A stretch of DNA of 64,000 nt from the NCBI RefSeq assembly GCF_020748465.1, contig NZ_JAHZMP010000002.1, forward strand, positions 124,001 to 188,000. Direction: 5' to 3'. Under the pieces are notes generated by a model. That model saw nothing but the letters and a program-made list of their open reading frames with translations, was not told where the DNA came from and did no database searches. The position numbers and the translations under genes are program-made. The stretch's first letter is position 1. The number at the start of each line of letters is the position of its first letter. The stretch comes from Terrisporobacter mayombei. GTDB taxonomy: Bacteria > Bacillota > Clostridia > Peptostreptococcales > Peptostreptococcaceae. Of the stretch, positions 53,871-63,069 are shown piece after piece.

Positions 53871-54125
53871 ATGATAAAAAGAGAATTTGAAATAAATGAT
53901 ATAGCCTATCTTGCAAAAAATAGAAGGATAAAGGCACATATAGATGGAAGTGAAACTAACACAAAGAATATTTCTTTAAAAGCAGGAGATGCAGTTAAAA
54001 TACTAGATTATTATGAAATAGAAAAGTATGGATATTCATATGAAGCAGAGTTAAAAAAAGATGGAACAACATATGTAATAAGAAAGCATCTAAGTCAATC
54101 AGACTTAAGACCTAAAAAAGTTTAA
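53871..54125 (+). CDS. hypothetical small protein
   Basis: 84 residues, soluble, beta-rich: a NDIAYLAKNRRIKAHIDGS segment, a GDAVKILDYYEIEKYGYSYEAELKKDGT segment in outline, and an end rich in basic residues. The AGGAG site is well placed. It is probably cotranscribed with the YwbE gene. I do not recognise a named family. Confidence 0.65.
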   Translation: MIKREFEINDIAYLAKNRRIKAHIDGSETNTKNISLKAGDAVKILDYYEIEKYGYSYEAELKKDGTTYVIRKHLSQSDLRPKKV

Positions 54126-54161
54126 ATTTGAGTGAATTTATAAATTTAATATATTGTTAAG

Positions 54162-54193
54162 AAAGAGAGTTTTAGCCTAAGACTCTCTTTTTC
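54162..54193 (+). terminator. intrinsic terminator
   Basis: AAAGAGAGT with ACTCTCTTT around an 11-nt loop, then TT. Ends the YwbE-hypothetical operon. Confidence 0.75.
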
Positions 54194-54234
54194 AGCTTTA
54201 AAAAGCAATGTATATAATTAATTTTGTGTAAGAT

Positions 54235-54399
54235 GATAATATATTTGCAGACAAAAAACTAGCAAGACAGATATTTAAAGAAATGAATAAAGTTTTTCAA
54301 GGTGCAATAACTGTGGATTCAATCCTCCAAGATGATACCATAGAACTTGCATATGAAGCAGGATTTAGAAGTGCTTTTAATATATATAAATCTTCATGA
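54235..54399 (+). pseudogene. AraC-type regulator remnant
   Basis: 54 codons with no usable start. The end, DDTIELAYEAGFRSAFNIYKSS, matches the second helix-turn-helix of AraC proteins (I-x-x-(I/L)-A-x-x-x-G-F-x-S-x-x-x-F-x-K-x-F). The frame stops where the remaining domain should continue. The surrounding 54194-54587 has no intact gene. Confidence 0.6.
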
Positions 54400-54587
54400 T
54401 CCCAATGATAAAGAGCTTTTAAAACAGGCATAAGACACTCTCCTTTTGGTTACTAACTAACAAAAAAGTGCCTACTTTATTTAAAAATAAACAAATTATA
54501 TAATAAATCTAGAGATACTAAAATCCTTAAGAGGATAGGAATTTAATATTATCTAAAATAATAGAAGATTTAGAGGAGAATAATATT

Positions 54588-55121
54588 ATGAAAAAAGAAA
54601 TAAACCCATTAGATTATGCTAGTGAAATCATGAAAGCTGTTGAAAAAGGTGTTTTGATAACAACAAAAGTAGGAAATAAAGTTAACTCTATGACTGCTTC
54701 TTGGGGAACACTTGGAATAGAATGGGGAAAACCCATTTTCACAATTTTTATAAGAGAGAATCGTTTTACAAAACAGCAACTTGAAGAAAATCCTGAATTC
54801 ACTGTAAATATACCAATTGGTGAATTTGACAGAAAAATATTGGGTATATGTGGAACTAAATCAGGGAGTACTACTGATAAAGTTGGTGAACTTAACTTAT
54901 CACTTGAAGAACCTGAAAGTATTTCAGTTCCGGGGATAAAAGAGCTTCCACTAACACTTGAATGTAAGGTTATATATAAACAAAAACAAGATAAGAATGC
55001 GATTGCAGATGAAAATTTAACATTCTACCCACAAGATGTAGATGGTTCATTCCATGGAGCAAACAGAGATTTTCACACAGCCTACTATGGTGAAATTATT
55101 AACTCTTATATTATCCAATAG
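54588..55121 (+). CDS. flavin reductase-like domain protein
   Basis: 177 residues with the FMN-binding split-barrel layout: VLITTKVGNKVNSMTASWG, GKPIFTIFIRENRFTKQQLEENPEFTVN in outline, and LECKVIYKQ, with HTAYYGEI near the end. Members bind FMN and reduce flavins or related substrates. AGAGGAGAA precedes the start. Monocistronic, with a very strong terminator after it. Confidence 0.88.
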   Translation: MKKEINPLDYASEIMKAVEKGVLITTKVGNKVNSMTASWGTLGIEWGKPIFTIFIRENRFTKQQLEENPEFTVNIPIGEFDRKILGICGTKSGSTTDKVGELNLSLEEPESISVPGIKELPLTLECKVIYKQKQDKNAIADENLTFYPQDVDGSFHGANRDFHTAYYGEIINSYIIQ

Positions 55122-55138
55122 TCTTTTAAGATTTATAA

Positions 55139-55190
55139 AAAAGTGGCTGTCCCATGAACATATAAAATGTTCATGGGACAGCCACTTTAA
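55139..55190. terminator. strong bidirectional terminator
   Basis: A perfect stem of about 22 bp, AAAGTGGCTGTCCCATGAAC and two more bases with its complement, short loop TATAAA. It separates the flavin reductase from the convergent MerR gene. Confidence 0.85.
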
Positions 55191-55239
55191 ATTTAAAGTT
55201 TACTAATTTTTTAGTGAGATAGCTTTGTGTATTTTAAAC

Positions 55240-55671
55240 CTAAAATTTTGAATCATTATCTGTATATGAGCAACAACTTGGAATTGGCGAGTTTGTATCA
55301 TATGCCTGGCAGGCATCATGGTAATAATCAAGCTTTCGGTCAATCAAACGAAGATATTTTTTTAAATTTTCTATTTGGTTTAAAATATCTTCCTTATGTT
55401 TTCCTAACATATTGTTACGGTCATGAAGAGTATTATTACCTTCATTTTGCCAATCTATGAATTGTTTTATTTCCTTAATAGGCATTCCAGTATTTTTAAG
55501 GCAGCATATAAGAGAAAGCATCTCCATATCATCTTTTGTAAAAATACGCTTGCCTGATTTATCCCTTTTAACATTAGAGAGCAATCCCTCGCGATCATAA
55601 TACCTTAATGTATATGTTGTTAAATTCATTTCTTTAGCAGCTTGTGCTATGGAATAGTTCATATTTATCAC
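55240..55671 (-). CDS. MerR family regulator (AdhR/NmlR-like)
   Basis: 143 residues, the short MerR type. HTH: SIAQAAKEMNLTTYTLRYYDREGLL, KRIFTKDDMEML, CCLKNTGMPIKEIKQFIDW. A dimerisation helix follows (QIENLKKYLRLIDRKLDYYHDACQ in part), and the tail has CCSY. Cysteines lie in the HTH-proximal helix and tail; related regulators sense aldehydes or electrophiles through a cysteine. It is divergent from an aldo/keto reductase gene, and both sides have MerR-type promoters. Confidence 0.9.
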   Translation of the reverse strand: MINMNYSIAQAAKEMNLTTYTLRYYDREGLLSNVKRDKSGKRIFTKDDMEMLSLICCLKNTGMPIKEIKQFIDWQNEGNNTLHDRNNMLGKHKEDILNQIENLKKYLRLIDRKLDYYHDACQAYDTNSPIPSCCSYTDNDSKF

Positions 55672-55690
55672 CTCAAGTAGTTATTTATAT

Positions 55691-55721
55691 ATTATATAAC
55701 TTACACTTAAATCTAAGTCAA
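55691..55721 (-). promoter_or_regulatory. MerR-type promoter of the merR gene
   Basis: On the minus strand, TTGACT - 19 nt - TATAAT with the spacer TAGATTTAAGTGTAAGTTA. The 19-bp spacing is the mark of promoters activated by MerR proteins. So the regulator probably controls its own gene. Confidence 0.75.
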
Positions 55722-55821
55722 GGATGATTATGAAAATTATTAAGTAAAAGATTACATTTGTTGTAGAGTTATATAAAATATTATGAATTTATAAATATGA
55801 AAATTTTTTTGTATATACTAT

Positions 55822-55852
55822 TGACTTAGAGTTAAGTGTAGGGTCTATACTT
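55822..55852 (+). promoter_or_regulatory. MerR-type promoter of the aldo/keto reductase operon
   Basis: TTGACT - 19 nt - TATACT on the plus strand, spacer TAGAGTTAAGTGTAGGGTC. Its first half (TTGACTTAGA-TTAAGTGTA pattern) is the same as that of the promoter at 55691-55721, giving two matched sites for one regulator. Confidence 0.8.
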
Positions 55853-56010
55853 GCCTTATAGCAAAGGGAGGAATGCCAAAGATACAAAAGTAATGGCATG
55901 ACTACTTAAGGATATTTATATAGAAAAAAGAAAAAATATCTGTGCTTGTAAAAGAAAAAAATGTTTAAATAAATTTTATACAATAATAAAACAGAAGGGA
56001 AATAAATAAT

Positions 56011-56856
56011 ATGAAAGAAAAATTTTATTTATTAAGCAATAACTATAAGATTCCAAATATAGGATTTGGAACATTTCGTACACCTAGTGGAGAGGAAACA
56101 GAGCAGTCTGTACTAAGTGCAATCAAGGCAGGCTATAAGCATATTGATTGTGCTGCTGCTTATGGAAATGAAAAAAGTGTTGGTGAAGCTATACGTAAGT
56201 CTGGTGTGGCACGCGAAGAATTATTTGTAACAAGTAAGCTGTGGAATGATGATAAAGGATATGAAAATACGCTAGCAGCTTTTAATAGAACATTAGAGGA
56301 TTTACAGCTTGATTATTTAGATTTATATCTTATCCACTGGCCTATTGCAAAAGCATCAAAAGAAAACTGGCAGGAGGCAAATAGTGAGAGTTGGAGAGCA
56401 TTAGAAGAGCTTTATAGACAGGGTAAAGTTAAAGCAATTGGAGTTAGTAATTTTCTTGAACACCATCTTGAGCCATTACTAGAAACTGCTAAGATTAAAC
56501 CAATGGTGAACCAAATAGAATTCCATCCTGGAATGTTGCAAAAGGATACTGTAGAATTTTGTAAGAAGCACAATATTTTAGTTGAGGCATGGGCTCCATT
56601 TTCGAATGGACAGATTTTAAATCATCCAGCTCTAAAGGAAATTGCAGATAAATACGAGAAATCTGTGGCTCAGCTTAGTTTACGTTGGATTATTCAAAAA
56701 GGTATTGTACCATTACCAAAGTCTGTTACACCAGAGAGAATTAAAAATAATCTTGAGGTATTTGACTTTGAAATAAGTGAAGAAGATGTTGATAGAATTG
56801 ATAGATTAACTGATTGTGGAGGTTCAGGGCTTCATCCTGATAAAGTAGATTTCTAA
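56011..56856 (+). CDS. aldo/keto reductase
   Basis: 281 residues, full length. The catalytic tetrad is Asp46, Tyr51, Lys76 and His109 (HIDCAAAYGNE, TSKLW, LIHWP). IGVSNFLEHHL and VPLPKSVTPERIKNNL are the usual cofactor-binding ends. It reduces carbonyl compounds with NADPH, similar to 2,5-diketogluconate reductase-type enzymes. The MerR-type promoter 160 nt upstream suggests induction by an aldehyde or other electrophile. Confidence 0.94.
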   Translation: MKEKFYLLSNNYKIPNIGFGTFRTPSGEETEQSVLSAIKAGYKHIDCAAAYGNEKSVGEAIRKSGVAREELFVTSKLWNDDKGYENTLAAFNRTLEDLQLDYLDLYLIHWPIAKASKENWQEANSESWRALEELYRQGKVKAIGVSNFLEHHLEPLLETAKIKPMVNQIEFHPGMLQKDTVEFCKKHNILVEAWAPFSNGQILNHPALKEIADKYEKSVAQLSLRWIIQKGIVPLPKSVTPERIKNNLEVFDFEISEEDVDRIDRLTDCGGSGLHPDKVDF

Positions 56857-56951
56857 AGTTATCTGATAAGTATAATATTTTCTTTAATAAAGGAATGTCA
56901 AATTTAAATATAATAATTATATAGAAATAATTATTGATTGGAGGTAAAATT

Positions 56952-57587
56952 ATGAAAGTAGTTGCATTTAATGGAAGTCCTAATAAGGCAGGAAATACTT
57001 ACAATGCTATAAAAACTGTAGCAACAGAATTAGAAAAAGAAGGAATAGAAGTAGAAATTGTTCATGTAGGAAATAAATTAGTACGTGGATGTCTAGCTTG
57101 TGGAGGATGTTCAAGAAATCAAAATGAAAGATGTGTTATAGAAACTGATGGAGTAAATGAATGGGTTCAAAAAATGAAAGAAGCTGATGGAATAATTTTA
57201 GGATCACCAGTTCATTATTCGGCAATAGCAGGTACTATGAAATCATTTTTAGATCGTGCATTTTTTGTAGCTACTTCAAATGGAGGAATGTTTAGACATA
57301 AAATAGGAGCAAGTGTAGTAGCAGTAAGAAGATCAGGAGGAATACCTGTATTTGATCAATTGAATAATTATATTAATTACTCAGAAATGCTAATGCCAAC
57401 ATCTAATTACTGGAATGTAGCCTATGGAACTGCTCCTGGAGAAGTAACGCAAGATGAAGAAGGTATGCAAATAATGAGAGTACTTGGTAAGAACACGGCT
57501 TGGATGATGAAAGTAGTTGAAGCTGGAAAATCTCAAGTTAAAGAAAATGAAAAGGAAGATAAGATATTTACAAACTTTATAAGATAG
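56952..57587 (+). CDS. NADPH-dependent FMN reductase-like iron-sulfur flavoprotein
   Basis: 211 residues from the ATG at 56952 with GGAGGT before it. The flavodoxin fold shows FNGSPNKAGNTYNAI and ILGSPVHYSAIAGTMKSFLDR. A compact cysteine motif, Cys47-x2-Cys50-x2-Cys53-x7-Cys61 (GCLACGGCSRNQNERC), fits iron-sulfur flavoproteins carrying a 4Fe-4S cluster next to FMN. It probably shares the operon with the aldo/keto reductase 95 nt upstream. Confidence 0.88.
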   Translation: MKVVAFNGSPNKAGNTYNAIKTVATELEKEGIEVEIVHVGNKLVRGCLACGGCSRNQNERCVIETDGVNEWVQKMKEADGIILGSPVHYSAIAGTMKSFLDRAFFVATSNGGMFRHKIGASVVAVRRSGGIPVFDQLNNYINYSEMLMPTSNYWNVAYGTAPGEVTQDEEGMQIMRVLGKNTAWMMKVVEAGKSQVKENEKEDKIFTNFIR

Positions 57588-57641
57588 ATAAAAAATACTG
57601 CAAGTATATTACTAATCCAATACTTAAAATAATAAATAATC

Positions 57642-57673
57642 AAGGCATAGAATTTAACTCAATTCTATGCCTT
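57642..57673. terminator. bidirectional terminator, second copy
   Basis: AAGGCATAGAATT with its complement, loop TAACTC, identical in core to the hairpin at 48446. Confidence 0.8.
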
Positions 57674-57711
57674 TTATGACAATGATATTATTTGTAAAGT
57701 GTTTTGTGAAT

Positions 57712-58251
57712 TTACCAGTTTTCATAATGTACTATGTCTTCAAAACTTTTTCGTGGACGAGGCTTAGGCGATTCATCTGAATAACCAACAGTAATAAGAC
57801 TAACTACATATTTATCACAAGGTATATTAAGAATAGGTCTAATTTCTTCTTGAGTGAACCAAGCAACCCAGCAAGTACTAAGTCCCAGTTTTTGGGCACA
57901 AAGAACTAAATGTTCTATAGCTATGGATGTATCTCTTATTATTTGTTTAAGTTCTTGCTGGGGACTATTTTCATTTAATGATAAATCTATATCGTCTTTA
58001 ATTCTTGAGCGTATATCTGCAACGCATACTATAAAAACAGGAGCAGACATCATCCACTTTTGGTTATGAGATACCTCAGCTAACTTTTGTATAGTTATAT
58101 CAGATTTAACTACAATAAAATGCCAAGGTTGAGTATTGGAACCAGATGGGGCAAGTCTTCCACTTTCAATAAGGCTAATAATTTTTTCGTCTTCAACTTT
58201 TTTATTAAGGTATTTTCTTATACTTCTTCTATCAATAATTTCATCAAGCAT
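57712..58251 (-). CDS. nitroreductase family protein, copy 2
   Basis: 179 residues from the ATG at 58251, matching the start of copy 1; an additional upstream ATG at 58260 exists only in this copy. It keeps all FMN-binding segments (RRSIRKY, LAPSGSNTQPWHF, LSTCWVAWF). About 12 substitutions separate it from copy 1, several of them charge-changing near the active-site loops (for example TRQM to TIQK). The two may therefore differ in substrate. Confidence 0.9.
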   Translation of the reverse strand: MLDEIIDRRSIRKYLNKKVEDEKIISLIESGRLAPSGSNTQPWHFIVVKSDITIQKLAEVSHNQKWMMSAPVFIVCVADIRSRIKDDIDLSLNENSPQQELKQIIRDTSIAIEHLVLCAQKLGLSTCWVAWFTQEEIRPILNIPCDKYVVSLITVGYSDESPKPRPRKSFEDIVHYENW

Positions 58252-58317
58252 ATTAATCATAATCTCCTTTTTTTATTTATACTATTTTGTATTATATATA
58301 ATTTTAAAATAATGATA

Positions 58318-58343
58318 TAATAAGTACAAGTACGTACTTATTA
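58318..58343. promoter_or_regulatory. probable HxlR operator, copy 2
   Basis: TAATAAGT - ACAAGTACGT - ACTTATTA. Same as 49123-49148 with one base different in the spacer. Confidence 0.6.
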
Positions 58344-58392
58344 GTATTATAGTATCTAAAATGATATTGTAAAAAGTAAAAAGGAGATAAAT

Positions 58393-58749
58393 ATGAGTTT
58401 AGAACCATGTGTATTAAATTTCAAAAATAAAGAGTATGCATGCACTTTTGAGATCGCAATGGATTTAATAGGTGGAAAGTGGAAACCTATTATTATTTGG
58501 CATCTTGGAAGCAAAGGAACAAAAAGATTTAGTGAATTAAAAAAGCTTATTCCTAAAATAACACAAAAAATGTTAACACAACAATTGAGAGAATTGGAAA
58601 GTGATAAATTAATTATAAGAAAAGTGTACCCTCAAGTTCCTCCAAAGGTAGAATATTCACTAGGAGAATTAGGAGAGAGTTTGATGCCCATTCTTACAAT
58701 GATGTATAATTGGGGAGAAGTGTATTATGAAAAAATAGATAAAAGATAA
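58393..58749 (+). CDS. HxlR family transcription regulator, copy 2
   Basis: 118 residues, six differences from copy 1 (including Arg5 to Pro and Ala to Gly in YSLGELGE). The recognition helix region [20 protein letters not shown] is unchanged. So both regulators should bind the same operators, and the two units are probably cross-regulated. Confidence 0.93.
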   Translation: MSLEPCVLNFKNKEYACTFEIAMDLIGGKWKPIIIWHLGSKGTKRFSELKKLIPKITQKMLTQQLRELESDKLIIRKVYPQVPPKVEYSLGELGESLMPILTMMYNWGEVYYEKIDKR

Positions 58750-58950
58750 ATGTTTGAGGGCTTGGTTCTTCACGTTTTGTGCCAAGAACACTCTACTTAC
58801 TACCCACTGTACTTGAAAAATATATTTTAGCCAAAATAATAGATAAAATTATATTTTTTGTATTTTATTTAAAATTTTTTATTCTATATTTAAAAATATA
58901 AAATAAAACCGTATAATTAAGTGTGGAAAAAATAAAAAAGTGGGGATGAA

Positions 58951-61275
58951 ATGGAGAATAAAATAGACAAAATAAAACTTTATAAGATTTATATAGGGAT
59001 TATAGTATTCTTAGTACTCTTATTTAGTTATCCTTCTACAAATATATATTATAAAATAATAACTAATACTATGGGAATACTAGGATGTATTACTTCTATT
59101 TTTCTTGTATGTATTACATTTAAGAGAAGTGAAAAAAATAAGTTAAAAAATTATTGGTTATTAAATTTATTGGCTATAACAAGTTTTGGAATTGGCGAAA
59201 TTATTTGGGCAATAAAAGAAATTTTTCTAAATGAAAAACTTATATTGCCAAGTTTAACGATTTCATTTTATTTACCTAGTAATATATTCTTATTTTTAGG
59301 CAGTTTAATTTTACTGAAAAAAAATAGAAAAACCTATAAAACACAAAAATCTAAAGTATCTTTGGATATGGTTATAATTGTTACTATGTATATATCCATT
59401 ATGTTTGCATCTATTATGCCTATGTTAAATTATAGGGAAACATTACTTGATACTAACATTTATCTAATTTTGTATAATATATTAAATTTTATGACTTTGA
59501 TAAATTTAAGTATTATATATATATATAGTAATGAGAATATTATAAAAGGCAATTTTTTTGCAATAAATTTTTTAGGAGTATTGCTGTATGCTTTATCAGA
59601 TTTGGTATATATGTACGAAATATTAGAAAGTACTTATGTGTCAAATACATTACTAGATTCACTTTGGATAATTAGTTTTTTATTAATAGGATTATCGGCT
59701 ATTGAATATTTATTTACAGAGGATAGTAAAGATAATTTTAAAATTATTAATGAATGTGAAGATAAAGGTTTTATGTCTTATTTAGCTATAGTACCTATAC
59801 CTATTTTATTTATTATGGATATAAACAATAAACATCAAGCCATAATAGGTATTTTTATATCTGTTATAGTAATAAGACAAATAAAGGTGCTAAATGAAAA
59901 TAAAATACTAGTTAAAAAATATAAAATGATAAATGAAGGACTTGAAAGTGCTGTTTTAGAAAGGACTAAAGAGCTTCATGAAAAAAATATAGAGTTAAAT
60001 TATTTATCAAACAAAGATACACTAACAGATCTTTATAATAGAAGGTACCTTTTACATAAGCTAGATGAGCTAATAGTAAATTCATCTAAAGATAATAGTA
60101 AGTTTGGAATACTATTTTTAGATTTAGATAAATTTAAAAATATAAATGATTTATATGGCCATGAAGTAGGAGATTTACTTTTAAATAAAATAGGTAATAA
60201 GTTACAAAAACACTCTAGTAAAAATAGTATTATTATAAGACAAGGTGGAGATGAGTTTGTAATAATTTATACTCATATAGATAGTGAAGAAGATTTAAAA
60301 TCATTTGCTAATCAAATAATAAGTGAATTTGATAAAGAAATATGTATAGAAAAAATTGACTTTAAGGTTAATTTCAGTATAGGAGGAGTAATTTATCCAA
60401 CTGATGGAGAGGATAAATTGACTCTTATGAAAAAAGCAGATATGGCTATGTATGCTTCAAAGAAAAATGCCTCTAGTAAGTTTTCTCTATATAAAGAAAA
60501 CAACATGTATAACAAATTCAAAATGGAAAAACTTATGGAAAAAGCATTAAATAATAAAGAATTTATTCTATACTATCAGCCTCAATTTAATATAGACAAT
60601 AATAAAATAGTAGGTATTGAAGCCCTTATTAGATGGGTAAATGATGAATTAGGATTTGTATATCCTTCAGAATTTATACCACTTGCAGAAGAAACTGGTT
60701 TAATTATTGATATAGGAAATTGGATTATAGAGTCCACATTCTTACAAATAAAGAAATGGCAAGAATTATACAATATAGATATAGAAGTTGGAATAAATGT
60801 ATCGCCTATTCAGCTTTCAGACAAAAGATTTTTAGATGTGATAGTTACAAATCTTCAAAATACAAATATAAATCCTTCTCTTATAAATTTAGAGATAACT
60901 GAAAAAATAGCTATTGATGATAGTGAAGTAGTAATAGAAAAACTAAAAATAATACGAGATTTAGGAATAAAAGTATCCATAGATGACTTTGGAAGTGGCT
61001 ATTCTTCTTTTAAGTATGCAAAAAGTTTTGCTGTAGATACCTTAAAAATCGATATATCTCTTATTAAAGGAATAGACAAATCAAAAGAGGATTATGAAAT
61101 AGCCAAAGCTGTAATAAATATGGCAAAAGGCTTAGGGTTGAATATAGTAGCAGAAGGTGTAGACAGTGACTCTCAACTTTCAGTACTAAGAAATCTTGGA
61201 TGTGATACTATTCAAGGCTATTATTACGAAAAGCCTATGAAGATAGAACAATTAGAAAAAAAATACTTCATGTAA
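58951..61275 (+). CDS. membrane-bound GGDEF-EAL protein
   Basis: 774 residues. About eight membrane segments occupy residues 10-320, followed by a short coil. The GGDEF domain is intact (RQGGDEFVI, Gly432-Phe436) but no RxxD inhibitory site precedes it. The EAL domain has EALIRW (557-559), LEITEKIAI, IDDFGSGYSS and AEGVDS, so it looks able to hydrolyse cyclic di-GMP. Which activity dominates cannot be read. The N-terminal domain presumably senses a membrane or small-molecule signal. The 58759-58950 gap has no other gene. Confidence 0.93.
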   Translation: MENKIDKIKLYKIYIGIIVFLVLLFSYPSTNIYYKIITNTMGILGCITSIFLVCITFKRSEKNKLKNYWLLNLLAITSFGIGEIIWAIKEIFLNEKLILPSLTISFYLPSNIFLFLGSLILLKKNRKTYKTQKSKVSLDMVIIVTMYISIMFASIMPMLNYRETLLDTNIYLILYNILNFMTLINLSIIYIYSNENIIKGNFFAINFLGVLLYALSDLVYMYEILESTYVSNTLLDSLWIISFLLIGLSAIEYLFTEDSKDNFKIINECEDKGFMSYLAIVPIPILFIMDINNKHQAIIGIFISVIVIRQIKVLNENKILVKKYKMINEGLESAVLERTKELHEKNIELNYLSNKDTLTDLYNRRYLLHKLDELIVNSSKDNSKFGILFLDLDKFKNINDLYGHEVGDLLLNKIGNKLQKHSSKNSIIIRQGGDEFVIIYTHIDSEEDLKSFANQIISEFDKEICIEKIDFKVNFSIGGVIYPTDGEDKLTLMKKADMAMYASKKNASSKFSLYKENNMYNKFKMEKLMEKALNNKEFILYYQPQFNIDNNKIVGIEALIRWVNDELGFVYPSEFIPLAEETGLIIDIGNWIIESTFLQIKKWQELYNIDIEVGINVSPIQLSDKRFLDVIVTNLQNTNINPSLINLEITEKIAIDDSEVVIEKLKIIRDLGIKVSIDDFGSGYSSFKYAKSFAVDTLKIDISLIKGIDKSKEDYEIAKAVINMAKGLGLNIVAEGVDSDSQLSVLRNLGCDTIQGYYYEKPMKIEQLEKKYFM

Positions 61276-61281
61276 CGGATA

Positions 61282-61318
61282 ATAAAGCTCCCTATTTTTG
61301 TAGGGAGCTTTATATTTT
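61282..61318. terminator. bidirectional terminator
   Basis: ATAAAGCTCCCTA - TTTTTG - TAGGGAGCTTTAT, then ATTTT. It separates the GGDEF-EAL gene from the convergent small gene. Confidence 0.85.
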
Positions 61319-61333
61319 AACACTAGCATATTT

Positions 61334-61597
61334 TTATTCGGATTTTGAATTTTCAATAGTTATAATCCCATTATTTATTGTCATTTCTAAGTTTGGATCT
61401 ATGTATGTAATTTTCAATCCCTTTGATTCATTATACACACCATGACACACCCCATAATTATTATTATCCAATATAATGAATTCATTTTCATTTGAAAGTA
61501 TTCTATGAGGAGCCCCCTCACCTTCATAGGAAATTAAATTTATTTGATATGTATCACTAATTTTATAATTTAATTTGCTTATTATATTATTTTCCAT
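61334..61597 (-). CDS. hypothetical small protein
   Basis: 87 residues, no membrane segment, beta-strand-like pattern: ISDTYQINLISYEGEGAPHRIL, then EFIILDNNNYGVCHGVYNESKG. The start has AGGAGATAAGC before it. No family recognised. The upstream gap 61598-61908 is AT-rich and holds the divergent promoters; nothing else is visible in it. Confidence 0.65.
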   Translation of the reverse strand: MENNIISKLNYKISDTYQINLISYEGEGAPHRILSNENEFIILDNNNYGVCHGVYNESKGLKITYIDPNLEMTINNGIITIENSKSE

Positions 61598-61908
61598 GCT
61601 TATCTCCTTTTACTTACTTTATTTGTCTATAACTTTACAAATCTCATTTGCACAAGCAATCTACAACTTTAACCCCTTTATTTAAAATTTCACTATATAA
61701 TAATAATAAAATAAAATGTAAATAAATAGTAGCAATTAAAACATTACAATTTATTAAGACAAATAAAAATGACTTTAAAGTAAATTTCAGGTTATCAGTT
61801 ACAATTAGTTAACTTATAATATATAATAAACTTAAAATATTATCACAAGGATATAGTATATATCTAGATTTATGTTAATAATAAGAAAAATAATCTGGAG
61901 GCAATATA

Positions 61909-63069
61909 ATGAATAAAAAAGACTTTTCTAATTTAGAAGATCAAATTATGTCTACAGTTAGCAGTGCACTAAAAGCAATAGATGTTGCTAATTTAAAAAG
62001 AGATATTAATTATAAAACTGAGGACACACTAAATCAATTTAAGTCAAAGTTTAATGAATATGGTGTAAAATACATGGGTTTAAATAAAAAATCTAAAAAT
62101 GATATATCAAAATACATTAGTAAAAGACCAGCTGGAAGTATATCAGGAATACTTTATATAGTGTTTGGAGCTGGTGGAAGTGTAATTTATGGTTCTTCAG
62201 TGGGGCTATATCTAATAGCTAATTCACTATTTAGTAATTATATTGTAGGTAGCCAAGTTGTTACAGGAGTTTTAGTTTTATTTTTTGTAGGAAGTGTAGG
62301 TTTATTATTAAAAGGAATAAATGTAAGAAAAAGAGTAAAGCGTTTTAAGACCTATGTAAGATTTATTGACGACAATAGTTATTTCTTAATTGAGGACTTA
62401 GCAAGATTTGTTAAAGAGAAAAAGAGTTTTGTACTTAAAGACTTACGTAAAATGATTGATTTAGGAATGTTTTTAGAAGGACATATAGATGAAGAAAAAA
62501 CTTGCTTTATGTTAAATGATGAAGTCTATAGTGACTATTTAAATTTAAAAAAGGAACAAATAGCTAAAGAAACTAATAAGGAAAAATTGAAAGAAGAAAT
62601 AGATAATTCAGGAAAAGAAGAAATAGAATCTACTATTAAAATAGGTAGAAATTATATTGAACAGATAAAAGCGGTAAGAAATGAGCTTTATAGAGAAGAA
62701 ATAGCTATAAAGTTAGATAAATTAGGGAACATTGGGGATCAAATCCTTAATCAGGTTGAAAAAAATCCTAAAAAGACACAAGAAGTTAATAAATTTATAA
62801 ATCATTATCTTCCAATTACTATAAAACTAATCAACTCATACAGAGAGTTAAATAATCAAGTAGTTCAAGGTGATAATATAAAACATGCTAAAATTGAAAT
62901 TGAAAAGAGTATTGATCTTATTAATAATGCTTTTGAAAATTTATTAGATGATTTATTTGAAGATGTTGTTTTAGATATTTCTACAGATATTTCTGTTCTT
63001 AAAACATTATTTAAACAAGAAGGATTAGGAGACGAAGATTTTAAAAAGGGAGGCATTAAAAATGAGTGA
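61909..63069 (+). CDS. xpaC: XpaC-like protein (5-bromo-4-chloroindolyl phosphate hydrolysis family)
   Basis: 386 residues. Two hydrophobic segments lie near residues 85-140 (GILYIVFGAGGSVIYGSSVG and VTGVLVLFFVGSVGLLLKG). A soluble helical C-terminal half follows, with KFINHYLPITIKLINSYRELN, the family signature. XpaC genes regularly precede telA, as here with an 8-nt overlap. The true function is unknown despite the name; links to envelope stress or toxic-anion tolerance are suggested for the pair. Confidence 0.85.
   Translation: MNKKDFSNLEDQIMSTVSSALKAIDVANLKRDINYKTEDTLNQFKSKFNEYGVKYMGLNKKSKNDISKYISKRPAGSISGILYIVFGAGGSVIYGSSVGLYLIANSLFSNYIVGSQVVTGVLVLFFVGSVGLLLKGINVRKRVKRFKTYVRFIDDNSYFLIEDLARFVKEKKSFVLKDLRKMIDLGMFLEGHIDEEKTCFMLNDEVYSDYLNLKKEQIAKETNKEKLKEEIDNSGKEEIESTIKIGRNYIEQIKAVRNELYREEIAIKLDKLGNIGDQILNQVEKNPKKTQEVNKFINHYLPITIKLINSYRELNNQVVQGDNIKHAKIEIEKSIDLINNAFENLLDDLFEDVVLDISTDISVLKTLFKQEGLGDEDFKKGGIKNE

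Larger units (their letters stand above)
57642..58758. repeat. duplicated nitroreductase/HxlR unit, copy 2
   Basis: Direct copy of 48446-49573, including terminator, both genes, operator and about 20 nt past the hxlR stop. The edges are sharp: similarity ends at AAGGC on the left and at ATAAATG-TTGAG on the right. No insertion-sequence ends were seen at the borders. Confidence 0.9.
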
